DNA of 64,000 nt from an uncultured Bacilli bacterium (GTDB taxonomy: Bacteria; Bacillota_I; Bacilli_A; RF39; UBA660), in assembly GCA_934119955.1 (NCBI GenBank), contig CAKOSZ010000001.1, positions 1 through 64,000 on the forward strand, read 5' to 3'. Below, in pieces: positions 16,961-27,000 of this stretch. Every line of letters starts with the position of its first letter. Within the stretch, counting starts at the first letter, position 1. The position numbers were made by a program, and so were the translations under genes. Below the pieces are notes generated by a model, which made no database searches, had not been told where the DNA came from, and was given only the letters and a program-made list of their open reading frames with translations.

Positions 16961-16969
16961 TGTTATAAT
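16961..16969 (+). promoter_or_regulatory. Extended -10 promoter of nrdD
   Basis: TGTTATAAT is a consensus extended -10 with no recognisable -35 at 17 bp. A promoter lacking a -35 with an activator palindrome at about -42 suggests activator-dependent transcription of nrdDG. Confidence 0.6.
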
Positions 16970-16999
16970 TTTTTTATAAAGAAAGTAGTAGGTGATGAC

Positions 17000-19126
17000 A
17001 TGAAAATTGTTAAAAGAGATGGTCGTATTGTTGAATATGATCGTGATAAGATTAAAACTGCCATTTTAAAGGCTAATAATGACGTTAGTGAAGAAGATAT
17101 GGCAAGTGATAAAGAAATTGAAAAAATAATTAAGTACATAGAAGGACTTAAAAAGAAAAGATTACTTGTTGAAGATATCCAAGATATAATTGAAAAAAAA
17201 TTAGTTGAAGCGAATAAATATGAATTATCAAAAGCCTATATGTTGTATCGTTATGAAAGAGAATTAATTAGAAAAGCAAATACTACTGATGAGTCTATTT
17301 TAACTTTAATTAAAAATTCTAATAAAGAATTAATGGAAGAAAATTCTAATAAAAATGCTGTTGTAGCTTCTACTCAAAGGGATTTAATTGCTGGAGAAGT
17401 ATCAAAAGATTTAACCAAAAGAATTTTATTACCTGAAAAAATTAGAAAAGCCCACGAAGAAGGAATATTACATTTCCATGATGCTGATTATTTCTTACAA
17501 CCTATTTTTAATTGTTGTTTAATTAATATTAAAGATATGTTAGATAATGGAACTGTTATGAACGGTAAAATGATTGAAAGTCCAAAAAGTTTTCAAGTAG
17601 CATGCACGGTTTTAACTCAAATAATTGCAGCCGTTGCTAGTAGTCAATATGGTGGACAATCAGTTGATATTAAACATTTAGGTAAATATTTAAAAAGAAG
17701 TGAAGATAAATTTAGAAAAAAATTAACAGAAAAATATAAAGGAAAAATTTCGAAGAAAGAAATTGAAGAATTAGTTAATGATAGATTAAAAGAAGAACTA
17801 GCATCAGGCGTTCAAACTATTCAATATCAAATTAATACTTTAATGACTACTAATGGTCAATCTCCTTTTGTAACTATTTTTATGTTTTTAGATAAAGATG
17901 ATCCTTATATAGATTATACAGCCATGATTATTGAAGAAATTTTAAAACAAAGATACATGGGAATTAAAAATGAAAAAGGTGTTTATGTTACCCCAGCATT
18001 TCCTAAACTTATCTATGTCTTAGATGAAAATAATAATTTATCAGGTGGTAAATATGATTATTTAACTCATCTTGCTGTTAAATGTTCTAGTAAAAGATTA
18101 TACCCAGATTATATAAGTGCTAAAAAAATGCGTGAAAATTATGAAGGAAATGTATTTAGTCCTATGGGATGTCGTAGTTTCTTAGCCCCATTTAAAGATA
18201 AATCTGGAAATTATAAATTTGAAGGAAGATTTAATCAAGGTGTTGTTTCAATTAACTTACCTCAAATTGGAATACTTGCTAATGGAGATGAAGAAAAATT
18301 CTTTAAATTACTTGATGAAAGATTAGATTTATGCTATGAAGCAATTATGTGTAGACATCATGCTCTACTTGGTACTTTATCAAATGTAAGTCCTGTACAC
18401 TGGCAATATGGAGCAATTTCACGACTTGATAAAAACGAACCAATTGATAAACTACTTAAAAATGGTTACTCTTCTATTTCTCTTGGTTATATTGGAATAT
18501 ATGAAATGACTAAGGCTATGCTTGGAGTATCACATACCAATCCAAAAGGAAAAGAATTTGCCTTAAAAGTTATGAAATATTTAAGAGATAAATGTGCTGA
18601 GTGGAAAAAAGAAACTGGAATTGGTTTTGCATTATATGGAACCCCTGCTGAATCTCTTTGCTATCGTTTTGCTAGAATTGATAAAGAAAAATTTGGCAAT
18701 ATTAAAGATATAACTGATAAAGGATATTATACTAACTCTTATCATGTTGATGTAAGAGAAGAAATAAATGCTTTTGATAAATTAAAGTTTGAAAGTGAAT
18801 TTCAAGTATTATCAACCGGTGGTGCTATTTCATATGTTGAAATACCTAATATGCAAAATAACTTAGAAGCCTTAGAAGAATTAGTTAAATTTATTTATAA
18901 TAATATTCAATATGCTGAGTTTAACACCAAAAGTGATTATTGCCATGTTTGTGGATTTGACGGAGAAATTATTATAAATGATGATTTGGAATGGGAATGT
19001 CCAAATTGTCACAATAAAGATAAAAATAAAATGAATGTTACCAGAAGAACTTGTGGTTATTTAGGAGAAAATTTCTGGAACGTTGGAAAAACTAAGGAAA
19101 TTAAAGCAAGGGTACTACACTTATGA
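17000..19126 (+). CDS. nrdD: Anaerobic (class III) ribonucleoside-triphosphate reductase
   Basis: NrdD makes deoxyribonucleotides from NTPs without oxygen, using a glycyl radical made by NrdG. The 708-residue protein has an N-terminal ATP-cone (residues ~1-90), the catalytic barrel, a C-terminal zinc site (CHVCGFDG ... CPNCHNK) and the glycyl radical loop RRTCGYLGENFWNVG, with the radical glycine near residue 686. The ATG at 17000 follows AGGTGA; an upstream in-frame start at 16925 lies inside the operator and is rejected. nrdG overlaps its stop. Divergent Crp/Fnr control fits oxygen- or redox-linked expression. Confidence 0.95.
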   Translation: MKIVKRDGRIVEYDRDKIKTAILKANNDVSEEDMASDKEIEKIIKYIEGLKKKRLLVEDIQDIIEKKLVEANKYELSKAYMLYRYERELIRKANTTDESILTLIKNSNKELMEENSNKNAVVASTQRDLIAGEVSKDLTKRILLPEKIRKAHEEGILHFHDADYFLQPIFNCCLINIKDMLDNGTVMNGKMIESPKSFQVACTVLTQIIAAVASSQYGGQSVDIKHLGKYLKRSEDKFRKKLTEKYKGKISKKEIEELVNDRLKEELASGVQTIQYQINTLMTTNGQSPFVTIFMFLDKDDPYIDYTAMIIEEILKQRYMGIKNEKGVYVTPAFPKLIYVLDENNNLSGGKYDYLTHLAVKCSSKRLYPDYISAKKMRENYEGNVFSPMGCRSFLAPFKDKSGNYKFEGRFNQGVVSINLPQIGILANGDEEKFFKLLDERLDLCYEAIMCRHHALLGTLSNVSPVHWQYGAISRLDKNEPIDKLLKNGYSSISLGYIGIYEMTKAMLGVSHTNPKGKEFALKVMKYLRDKCAEWKKETGIGFALYGTPAESLCYRFARIDKEKFGNIKDITDKGYYTNSYHVDVREEINAFDKLKFESEFQVLSTGGAISYVEIPNMQNNLEALEELVKFIYNNIQYAEFNTKSDYCHVCGFDGEIIINDDLEWECPNCHNKDKNKMNVTRRTCGYLGENFWNVGKTKEIKARVLHL

Positions 19127-19647
19127 ATTACATGAAAATTAAAAAAACTGATGTTAGTAACGGTCCCGGAGTTAGAGTATCAATATTTGTTTCAGGCTGC
19201 CATCATCATTGTAAAGATTGCTTTAATCAAGAAGCCTGGGATTTTAAATCAGGTACTCCCTTCACAAATGACACCATAGAAGAAATAATAAATGCTATGA
19301 ATCATGAATATATATCCGGCTTATCTCTTCTTGGAGGCGAACCATTTGAACTTATTAATCAAAAAGGTTTGCTTCCTCTAATAAGAAGAGTAAAAGAAGT
19401 TTATCCTGATAAAACTATCTGGGCCTACTCTGGATTTTTATACGAAGAATTAAAGGAAATGGATTTTGTTGAAACCAAAGAAATACTAAAATTAATTGAT
19501 GTTTTAGTAGATGGAAAGTTTGTTGAAGAATTAAAAGATCCAAATCTATATTTTAGAGGTTCTAGTAATCAAAGAATAATTGATATGAATAAAACAAGAA
19601 AAAGTAAAAAAATTATATTAAGTGAAAAAAATACAAGGAGAGATTAA
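19123..19647 (+). CDS. nrdG: Anaerobic NrdD-activating radical SAM enzyme
   Basis: NrdG uses a [4Fe-4S] cluster and SAM to generate the glycyl radical on NrdD. The cluster cysteines are seen as CHHHCKDC (Cys26, Cys30, Cys33), and SLLGGEPFE is the family's GGEP motif. Length (174 residues) is normal. The ATG overlaps the nrdD stop (ATGA), giving translational coupling. Confidence 0.95.
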   Translation: MNYMKIKKTDVSNGPGVRVSIFVSGCHHHCKDCFNQEAWDFKSGTPFTNDTIEEIINAMNHEYISGLSLLGGEPFELINQKGLLPLIRRVKEVYPDKTIWAYSGFLYEELKEMDFVETKEILKLIDVLVDGKFVEELKDPNLYFRGSSNQRIIDMNKTRKSKKIILSEKNTRRD

Positions 19648-20097
19648 ATGAAAATAGAAGATTTAAAAATAAAAAAATTAGATGAAACTGCAACTATTCC
19701 AACTTATGGAACAGATTATTCTGCTGGGGCTGATTTATATGCCGCCCTAGAAAGTGACACTGAAATAAAACCAGGAGAGACTATTATGATAGGTACTAAA
19801 CTTGCTTTTGAAATTCCCGTAGGCTACGTGGGACTTATATTTGCAAGAAGTTCACTTGGTTCTAAAAAAGGTCTTGCTCCTGCTAATAAAGTTGGGGTAA
19901 TTGATGCCGATTACCGAGGAGAAGTAAAGGTACCTTTATTTAATCACTCAAATAGTACTCAAACAATTACTAAAAACGAAAGAATTGCTCAAATAATATT
20001 CATACCTTATTTAAAAGCAAACTTTATAGAAACTGAAAATTTAGAAGAAACTATTCGTGGAACTGGTGGTTTTGGTTCTACTAACAAAAATGCTTAA
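19648..20097 (+). CDS. dut: dUTP diphosphatase (trimeric dUTPase)
   Basis: Dut splits dUTP to dUMP and diphosphate, keeping uracil out of DNA and feeding thymidylate synthesis. All five trimeric dUTPase motifs are visible: SAGADLYAA, ARSSLGSKKG, GVIDADYRGEV, ERIAQIIF and RGTGGFGST at the C-terminus. The ribosome-binding site AAGGAGA lies just before the ATG, and nrdG ends on the preceding base, so nrdD-nrdG-dut is one nucleotide-metabolism operon. Confidence 0.95.
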   Translation: MKIEDLKIKKLDETATIPTYGTDYSAGADLYAALESDTEIKPGETIMIGTKLAFEIPVGYVGLIFARSSLGSKKGLAPANKVGVIDADYRGEVKVPLFNHSNSTQTITKNERIAQIIFIPYLKANFIETENLEETIRGTGGFGSTNKNA

Positions 20098-20110
20098 ATG
20101 CATTTTTTTC
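20086..20110 (+). terminator. Terminator after dut
   Basis: AAATGC and GCATTT pair around TTAAAT, followed by TTTTTC, covering the dut stop codon. Confidence 0.65.
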
Positions 20111-20163
20111 TTGCTTAATTTAAAATTTTATGGTAAAATATTAACTCAATTGGGGGTAATGGT

Positions 20164-21219
20164 ATGAGAAAAATAAAAAAATCAAAAATTAATGAAGATA
20201 TTAAATTAATAGAAGAAGTAAAAGTTAAGGATTTTAAATCTATTAATCCAACTAAAATATATGAAATGTATATTCAATCATATGGAAATATAGATACGAT
20301 TAATCAAAAAATTACAGAATTAAATTTAACTTCTACTGGATTTTGCGAAATTCTTCTAGATTATATTAAATATCATGTTATTCGTTCTAAATATGCCAAG
20401 TTTTTTGATCATTTAGATTTAATGGATATTACAAATAAAAGAAGCATTATTACTTATTGCAAGAACTCTTCCCTATCTTTTCGTGAAATTAAATCTAATT
20501 TTCAAAGTTATATTTTAATTTATAGACCTGATCTTCTTTTAAATACTGCTTTATTTTCTCTTTTAAAAAGAAAAATAGAAATTTACGCAGAATATTTAGA
20601 ATCATTAAATGAAACATCTACATATACAACTAGTCTTCCTTATTGTAAACAAATGTTTCAAGTATTTATGGAATCTAATTATAGTATTTTAAGATTTTGT
20701 TATCAAAACAGAATATTAGTTTCTTATTTTAAAAAATGTTTAGCAAAGATTGGTAAAGAAGATCCTATATTTTATAGCGAAATAATAGCTGATATTAGTT
20801 TAAAAGAACAAATTAGAGAAGAAACTATTGAAAATGATGTTTATGAAATTTTAAATAAAATTAAAGAATTAGGTCATGATTTTAGTATTATTGATTTTTT
20901 ATCTATAACAAATTATTCTTTTGATGAAGTAATTCAAAAAGCAGATATTATTTTAAGTTTAGAAGATAAAAAATTATTACGTACTTTTGTTTCAAGTTAT
21001 AAACCAATTAAACCATATAGTGAAATTGAAATTAAAAAACTATTAGAAGAAAAAATAATTTTTAATATTGATAATCAAGTAATAGAAATACCATATGATG
21101 TAAAAAAAGAAATAATTGATTATTTAAATACAGAAAACATTTCAATTTCAACTTCTGCCTTTCATGATGCTTGTGTTAGATATTATCGTAATACATTGTT
21201 TGCTAATTTTAGCAAATAA
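20164..21219 (+). CDS. Hypothetical 351-residue protein
   Basis: I recognise no family. The protein is probably soluble and largely helical, lysine-, isoleucine- and serine-rich, without signal peptide, membrane segment or obvious catalytic motif. Repeated helical segments such as TGFCEILLDYIKYHVI and SILRFCYQNRILVSYFKK suggest a helical-repeat scaffold or a set of degenerate DNA-binding units. The start codon follows a GGGGG stretch. A TTTGCTA/TAGCAAA stem with a later T-run (21199-21230) covers the end of the gene and probably terminates it. Confidence 0.65.
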   Translation: MRKIKKSKINEDIKLIEEVKVKDFKSINPTKIYEMYIQSYGNIDTINQKITELNLTSTGFCEILLDYIKYHVIRSKYAKFFDHLDLMDITNKRSIITYCKNSSLSFREIKSNFQSYILIYRPDLLLNTALFSLLKRKIEIYAEYLESLNETSTYTTSLPYCKQMFQVFMESNYSILRFCYQNRILVSYFKKCLAKIGKEDPIFYSEIIADISLKEQIREETIENDVYEILNKIKELGHDFSIIDFLSITNYSFDEVIQKADIILSLEDKKLLRTFVSSYKPIKPYSEIEIKKLLEEKIIFNIDNQVIEIPYDVKKEIIDYLNTENISISTSAFHDACVRYYRNTLFANFSK

Positions 21220-21230
21220 TGTTTTTTTTT
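21199..21230 (+). terminator. Terminator overlapping the end of the 351-residue gene
   Basis: TTTGCTA and TAGCAAA pair around ATTT and, after TAATG, are followed by nine T residues. Confidence 0.6.
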
Positions 21231-21253
21231 ACATATAATGTAGAGAGGTGAAT

Positions 21254-21883
21254 ATGAATAATACATATATTGTAAAGAAAAATGATAATTTATATGACAT
21301 TGCTAAAAATAATAATACAACAGTTGGTATTATAAAAGCATTAAATAATTTAACATCTAATATTTTACAAGTAGGACAAGTTTTATTATTACCAGTTGCC
21401 AAAGTAGAACAAAGTAATATTAATGATTATCTTATTTATACGATAAAACCAGGTGATAATTTATATAATATTGCTAAAAATTATAATATTACACTAGATG
21501 AATTAATTAATTTTAATGAACAAGGAACTACTCTCCTTCATATAGGAGATCAGTTATTAATTCCTATTTCAAATAATAAAACAACTAATAAAAATATTCA
21601 ATATATAATAAAACCAGGAGATACCTTATATAATATTGCTAAACGTTACAATACGACAGTTGACGAAATTAAAAGAGTTAATAACTTTAATACTAATATG
21701 TTAAAAATAGGAGATGTTATTTTTTTACCAGGCACATCTAGTTATAAAACATATGTTATTAGAACAAATGATAGTTTAGAAAACATTGCAGCACGTTTTA
21801 ATACAACAGTTGAAGAAATAATGAGAATTAATAATTTATTAACAGATGATGTTACCATTGGTCAAATATTATTAATTCCTTAG
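21254..21883 (+). CDS. Four-LysM-domain protein without signal peptide
   Basis: The 209-residue product is almost entirely four LysM domains (~45 residues each) near 4-50, 62-108, 116-160 and 165-209. Each contains the pattern D-N/T-L-Y-x-I-A-K (for example GDTLYNIAKRYNTTVDEI) and ends in hydrophobic-P such as IGDVIFLPG. LysM binds N-acetylglucosamine chains of peptidoglycan. There is no signal peptide or catalytic domain. In spore formers such proteins are often spore cortex or coat proteins made in the mother cell, which fits the nearby yabG, but that is inference. The start is ATG after GAGAGG; a GTG two codons upstream is rejected. Confidence 0.85.
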   Translation: MNNTYIVKKNDNLYDIAKNNNTTVGIIKALNNLTSNILQVGQVLLLPVAKVEQSNINDYLIYTIKPGDNLYNIAKNYNITLDELINFNEQGTTLLHIGDQLLIPISNNKTTNKNIQYIIKPGDTLYNIAKRYNTTVDEIKRVNNFNTNMLKIGDVIFLPGTSSYKTYVIRTNDSLENIAARFNTTVEEIMRINNLLTDDVTIGQILLIP

Positions 21884-22150
21884 TTATTTAAAATCATTTA
21901 TAGTTTTTTCAAGTGCTTTATTTAATTTACTTAACATATTAATAATATCTTCCTTATTATATTCCTGAGTTACTCCTCTTTCTGTTAATACTTGTTTATA
22001 AAAAGCATTAGTAGATATTACCTGAGCGGCTAACATTAACCAATTACCAAGAGCATTTTGCTCATTAGATGTCATATCATCTATTAATAAATAACCAACA
22101 ATAACTGCACTTAAAGAAAATAATTTAGGATTTATATTAGGTAACTTCAT
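21884..22150 (-). CDS. Hypothetical 88-residue protein
   Basis: A short protein with a hydrophobic N-terminal stretch (LFSLSAVIVGYLLIDDM) and the segment NEQNALGNWLMLAAQVISTN, then a charged helical tail. I recall similar short proteins in other Bacillota but no function. It converges end-to-end with the LysM gene with no space for a terminator. Confidence 0.6.
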   Translation of the reverse strand: MKLPNINPKLFSLSAVIVGYLLIDDMTSNEQNALGNWLMLAAQVISTNAFYKQVLTERGVTQEYNKEDIINMLSKLNKALEKTINDFK

Positions 22151-22185
22151 ATTAAATTATATGATGTTATTATTAAATTAAACTA

Positions 22186-22217
22186 AAAATTCAAGATAAA
22201 ATTATCCTGAATTTTTT
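22186..22217 (-). terminator. Terminator after rsmI
   Basis: AAATTCAAGATAA and TTATCCTGAATTT pair with one mismatch, followed on the minus strand by a T-rich stretch (TTTTTAGTTT). Confidence 0.6.
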
Positions 22218-23076
22218 ATTTTTTAGTTAAAATATTTTTAATATTAATAGATGCATTATAAAACTCATTTTTAGAATATTTCCCTTTATAAACATTAGAC
22301 ATACTACTAATAGCATCTTTCATACTACAATTTTCTTTTACCATTTTATCTATTAATAAACTTTCTAAACTAGGTTCATTTTCCAAAAACTCTTCTTTTT
22401 CATTCTTCTTAATAACTATAACATATTCACCTAATTCATGATTAGAATTACTTTCTAACTTAGTAATTACATCTTCTACTAAACCATAATACTTTTTTTC
22501 AAATTTCTTAGTTAATTCATTTAAAACGACAACATAAGGATTATTCATAGCAACTAAGATATTATTTAAAGTATTAATTATTCGTTTAGGTGACTCATAT
22601 AAAACTATTATTTCAACATCATTTTTATCTATTTCTTTCAGTTTTTCTATTTGTTTGGTATTTTTTCTATCTAAAAAACCATAGAAAGCAAAGTTATTAA
22701 TAACTAATCCAGTTAAAGTTAAAGAAGTAATAAGAGCAGATGGACCAGGAATTGAATAAACATCTATATCATTTTTTATAGCCTCATGAACTAATATACT
22801 ACCAGGATCGGATATACAAGGTGTACCTGCATCAGTTATAATTGCTATATCCATACCATTTTTAAGTAAATCAATTACTTCCTTACTTCTACTTGTTTCA
22901 TTAAACTTATGATAAGACATTAATTTAGTTTTAATACCTAAACTATTTAATAAATGAGAAGAATTTCTTGTATCTTCACATAAAATAATATCAACTTTAT
23001 TAAGTATTTCTATACTTCTTCTTGTAATATCTAATAAATTACCAATTGGAGTTGCAACAACATATAATATTCCCAT
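22216..23076 (-). CDS. rsmI: 16S rRNA 2'-O-ribose C1402 methyltransferase RsmI
   Basis: RsmI methylates the ribose of C1402 in the decoding centre using SAM. The N-terminus MGILYVVATPIGNLLDITRR, then IILCEDTRNSSHLL and ITDAGTPCISDPGS, are diagnostic of this tetrapyrrole-methylase-fold family. The ATG after GAGGTAAGT is used; the longer frame upstream starts inside the GDPD gene. It begins two bases after the GDPD stop, so the two are one operon. Confidence 0.93.
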   Translation of the reverse strand: MGILYVVATPIGNLLDITRRSIEILNKVDIILCEDTRNSSHLLNSLGIKTKLMSYHKFNETSRSKEVIDLLKNGMDIAIITDAGTPCISDPGSILVHEAIKNDIDVYSIPGPSALITSLTLTGLVINNFAFYGFLDRKNTKQIEKLKEIDKNDVEIIVLYESPKRIINTLNNILVAMNNPYVVVLNELTKKFEKKYYGLVEDVITKLESNSNHELGEYVIVIKKNEKEEFLENEPSLESLLIDKMVKENCSMKDAISSMSNVYKGKYSKNEFYNASINIKNILTKK

Positions 23077-23078
23077 AC

Positions 23079-24011
23079 TTACCTCTTTTCTAACACTTTT
23101 GTTTTTTCTAAACCACATATATAATCTGGATTATCAGTTATTATATAAATATTATTATTATAATTTTTACTATTTATTAAATTAAAATACTTTTCACTTG
23201 AATTAATTGTATAAACAAAATACATTTTATCTTCATCTAATTTAATTTTATTAAATAAACTATACTTAATTGTAAAACCAGTTATATCTATATTCATTTT
23301 ATCTAAATCTTTTTTAGAATTAATTATATATAAATATTTATAATCAGGATATTTATTTTTCATTTCAATTAAAAAATCATATGAATCTGTTTGTAAATAT
23401 ATTCTATTCTTATAACCACTTAGTATTTTATCTAATTCTTCTATTAAAGTTATATCTTTATTACTAGTTTTAATATCAATTATTAAATTTTTATCAGTAC
23501 TCTCCATATAAAAAGGAATTAAGTTTTTTAATCTTATTAAATAATTAACATTTTTATTTTTATTTAAATATCTTTTATAAAGAAATAATAAATCATTACT
23601 AGTTAAATCACTTAAATTATATAAATTAAAATCATTTATAACTAAGTCTTCTTCTATGTCACTTAAATTTAAAGAGGCAATAGAAACTATTAAGTCATCT
23701 ATACTAAAAGATGCATCATGATGTAAAACTAAGGTATTATCATTTGTTAATCTAACATCTATTTCAATTAAATTTACACATGGCATATTGATTGCTTTAT
23801 TAATTGAAGAGTAAGAATTATCAGGATACATCCCTGAAAATCCTCGATGAGCAACTAAATTAGAAGCATGCGTAGTAATATTTTCATGATTAGACATAAC
23901 CTCTAAGGCTATGTTTCTATTTTTAACTAGTTTTATACCCTTATTTAAAACTAAAAAAGTCAAGGTACAAATAGTTATATTTTTAATTTTTCTTTTTGTT
24001 TTATCTTTCAT
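23079..24011 (-). CDS. Glycerophosphodiester phosphodiesterase family protein, membrane-anchored
   Basis: The GDPD fold is recognised by NLVAHRGFSGMYPDNSYSS with the catalytic HRG, and IEIDVRLTNDNTLVLHHDAS with metal-binding Glu/Asp and the second His. These enzymes hydrolyse glycerophosphodiesters to glycerol-3-phosphate and an alcohol. An N-terminal hydrophobic segment (ITICTLTFLVLNKG) suggests anchoring with the domain outside. About 140 residues of the middle, IDDLI to RIYLQ, are more divergent than usual. It is followed at once by rsmI. Confidence 0.85.
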   Translation of the reverse strand: MKDKTKRKIKNITICTLTFLVLNKGIKLVKNRNIALEVMSNHENITTHASNLVAHRGFSGMYPDNSYSSINKAINMPCVNLIEIDVRLTNDNTLVLHHDASFSIDDLIVSIASLNLSDIEEDLVINDFNLYNLSDLTSNDLLFLYKRYLNKNKNVNYLIRLKNLIPFYMESTDKNLIIDIKTSNKDITLIEELDKILSGYKNRIYLQTDSYDFLIEMKNKYPDYKYLYIINSKKDLDKMNIDITGFTIKYSLFNKIKLDEDKMYFVYTINSSEKYFNLINSKNYNNNIYIITDNPDYICGLEKTKVLEKR

Positions 24012-24088
24012 GATGACCTCTAACTTTATTTTACTATTTTTTTATCTTAAAGTCTAGAAAAAAAGTTATCAACTTTTTAGTTAATAAC

Positions 24089-27000
24089 TTATACTTTTTT
24101 AACATCTAAGTAAACATCTATTCCATTTAAATTAGTAATATCATCAGTTGTTTTTTCAAAGATAAGAGAATCACTTAAAGTTTCCTTTTTAATAAAATCT
24201 ATATATTTATCTAATTTTTCTATTAAATTAATATCAGCATAATAGTAAATATAAATTCTATCTGTTATATTAAAGTCTTTTACCTTTCTTAGATTTTGAA
24301 CTTTACTAATTAGTTCTCTGGCAATTCCTTCATTTATCAAATCATCTGTTAAAGTTGTATTTAAGATGATAAAGGAATTATTAATAACACCTGAATTGTA
24401 TCCTTCTTTTGAGTTTACTCTTATATCTAACATTTCTTTATTAAGATTGTAGTTAGTATCATTTAAAGTAATAGTAATTACTTCATCATTTTCAAGACGT
24501 TTAATTGTTTCTTTATCAATATTTTGTAAATATTCACTTAATAATTTAATATTTGAACCAAATAATTTACCACATACTTTAAAGTTAGGTTTGATTTCAA
24601 AGTTAATATAAGAATCTATTTCATTTGTAAATACTACTTGTTTTACATTTAATTCTTCTTTAATTAAAGTTGTTAAATCACCTATTAGTTTTTCTTGTTT
24701 CTTGTCAAGTATTACTTCACTTAAAGGTTCACGAACTTTAATTTTAACATCTTCTCTTATTTTTCTTCCAAGAGAAATTAAATCACGAACTGTGTCCATT
24801 TTTTCTTCTAATTTAAGATCAATTAAACCATCATCATATTTTGGAAAATCAGCAAGATGAACACTTTCTTCATCAGTTAACTTAGTATATAGGTTTTCTG
24901 CTACAAATGGAACAATTGGAGCTATCATTTTAGATAGACCTACTAAGACATTGTAAGTTGTTTTATAAATTGACTTTTTACTATTATCTAATTCACTTGC
25001 CCAGAAACGATTTCTATTTCTTCTTATATACCAGTTAGATAAATCGTCTGAAACAAAGACTACAAGAGCACGTACTACTTTGTTTAAATCATATTCTTCA
25101 TAGGAATTAGTTACATATTTAAGTAATTTATTATATTTTGATAATAACCATTTATCTATTTCTTCTAAGTCTTTATATTTAACATCAAATTCACGTGGAT
25201 CAACACTATCAATATTAGCATAAGTTTGGAAGAAAGTATAAGTATTTAACAAAGGATTAAAGAATTTAGAATAAACTTCTTTTAAACCATCTTCATCAAA
25301 TTTTAAAGGTGTCCAAACAGGAGATACGTATGGAAGATAAAATCTAACGGTATCGGCTCCATATTTTTCAATAGTTGAAAATGGTTCAACTATATTTCCT
25401 TTGGATTTACTCATCTTTTTACCTTCTTTATCAAGAAGTAAATCATTTACTAAGACATTTTTATAAGGGGCTACACCTTTTAAGAAAACAGATATAACAA
25501 TTAATGAATAGAACCAACCTCTTGTTTGATCAATTCCTTCTGAGATGAAGTCAGCTGGAAATTGCGTTTGCCATAATTCCATATTTTCAAATGGATAATG
25601 ATACTGGGCAAATGGCATAGAACCAGAGTCAAACCAACAATCAATTACATCTTTTACCCTATTCATCGTCTTACCACATTTTGGACATTTTATATGAATA
25701 TCATCAACATAAGGACGATGTAATTCAATTGTTTCATCAATATTCTCAATTGCTGCATCAGCCAATTCTTTTCTTGAACCTATCATTTCATCATGACCAC
25801 ATTCACATCTCCATAAAGGAAGAGGTGTTCCCCAATATCTACTTCTGGAAATTGCCCAATCATTTAAATTTTCAAGCCAATTACCAAATCTTTTTTCTCC
25901 AACATATTCAGGATACCAATTAACATGTTTATTTGCTTCCACGATTTTTTTCTTTAATTTAGTAACTTCTAGATAAAAACTTGGTTTAGAATAGTATAAA
26001 AGTGGTGTTCCGCATCTCCAACAATGTGGGTAATTATGAACCATTTTTTGTTTTTTAAATAATTTATCATTAGCCTTTAAGTATTTAATAACTTCTAAAT
26101 CGGCTTCAAAAACACTCATGCCTTTCCATAAACCATCAGTATATTTTCCATCTTCGCCAACTGGATTAACATATGGTAAATGATATTTTTTACCAACTTT
26201 TGAGTCATCTTCACCAAATGCTGGGGCAAGGTGAACAATACCAGTTCCATCTTCCATCGTAACATAATTATCAACCGTTACATAAAAAGCCTTACCAGGA
26301 ATATTTAAACTTGGTATTAGTTGTTCATACTCAGTATATTCTAAATCTTTACCTTTGTATTCTTCAAGAATTTCGTATTCATCTCCTAATACTTTACTTA
26401 AAAGATTTTTACCTAAGATAAATTTATAACCTTTACTTAAAACTTTAACATAATCTTCATCTGGGTTTACACATAAAGCAACATTAGCAATTAAAGTCCA
26501 TGGAGTTGTTGTCCAAACTAAGAAATATGCATCTTCATCTTTTTTCTTCATTGGAACAATTACAGTTTGAGCTTCAACTTCTTTATAACCTTGAGCAACT
26601 TCATGACTTGCAAGACCAGTTCCACAACGAGTACAATAAGGTACTATTTTAACTCCTTCATAAAATAATCCTTCCTCAAAGAATTTCTTTAAAATATACC
26701 ACTCAGTTTCAATATAATTATTGTCATAAGTAACATATGGATGTTTAAGATCAACAAATTGTCCCATCTTAGTTGTTAAATCAGAAAATGCTTTTTCATT
26801 TTTCCAAACTATTTCTCTGCATTTTTCATTAAATTCTTTAATTCCATATTTTTCAATATCAGTTTTATTTTTAAAACCAAGACTCTTTTCAACTTCAACT
26901 TCAACTGGTAAACCGTGAGTATCCCAACCTACTTTACGAAGAACTTTATAACCTTGCATTGTTTTATATTTACAAAAACTATCTTTTAAAAACTTAGCAA

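Noticed and set aside
16925..16999. Longer NrdD with an in-frame start at 16925
   Set aside because: That start is inside the palindrome and upstream of the -10; the ATG at 17000 has a proper ribosome-binding site and starts the ATP-cone.
25681..25923. 80-codon open frame antisense to ileS, and similar open frames opposite other genes
   Set aside because: They are shadows caused by AT-rich codon use, with no ribosome-binding site or family match.
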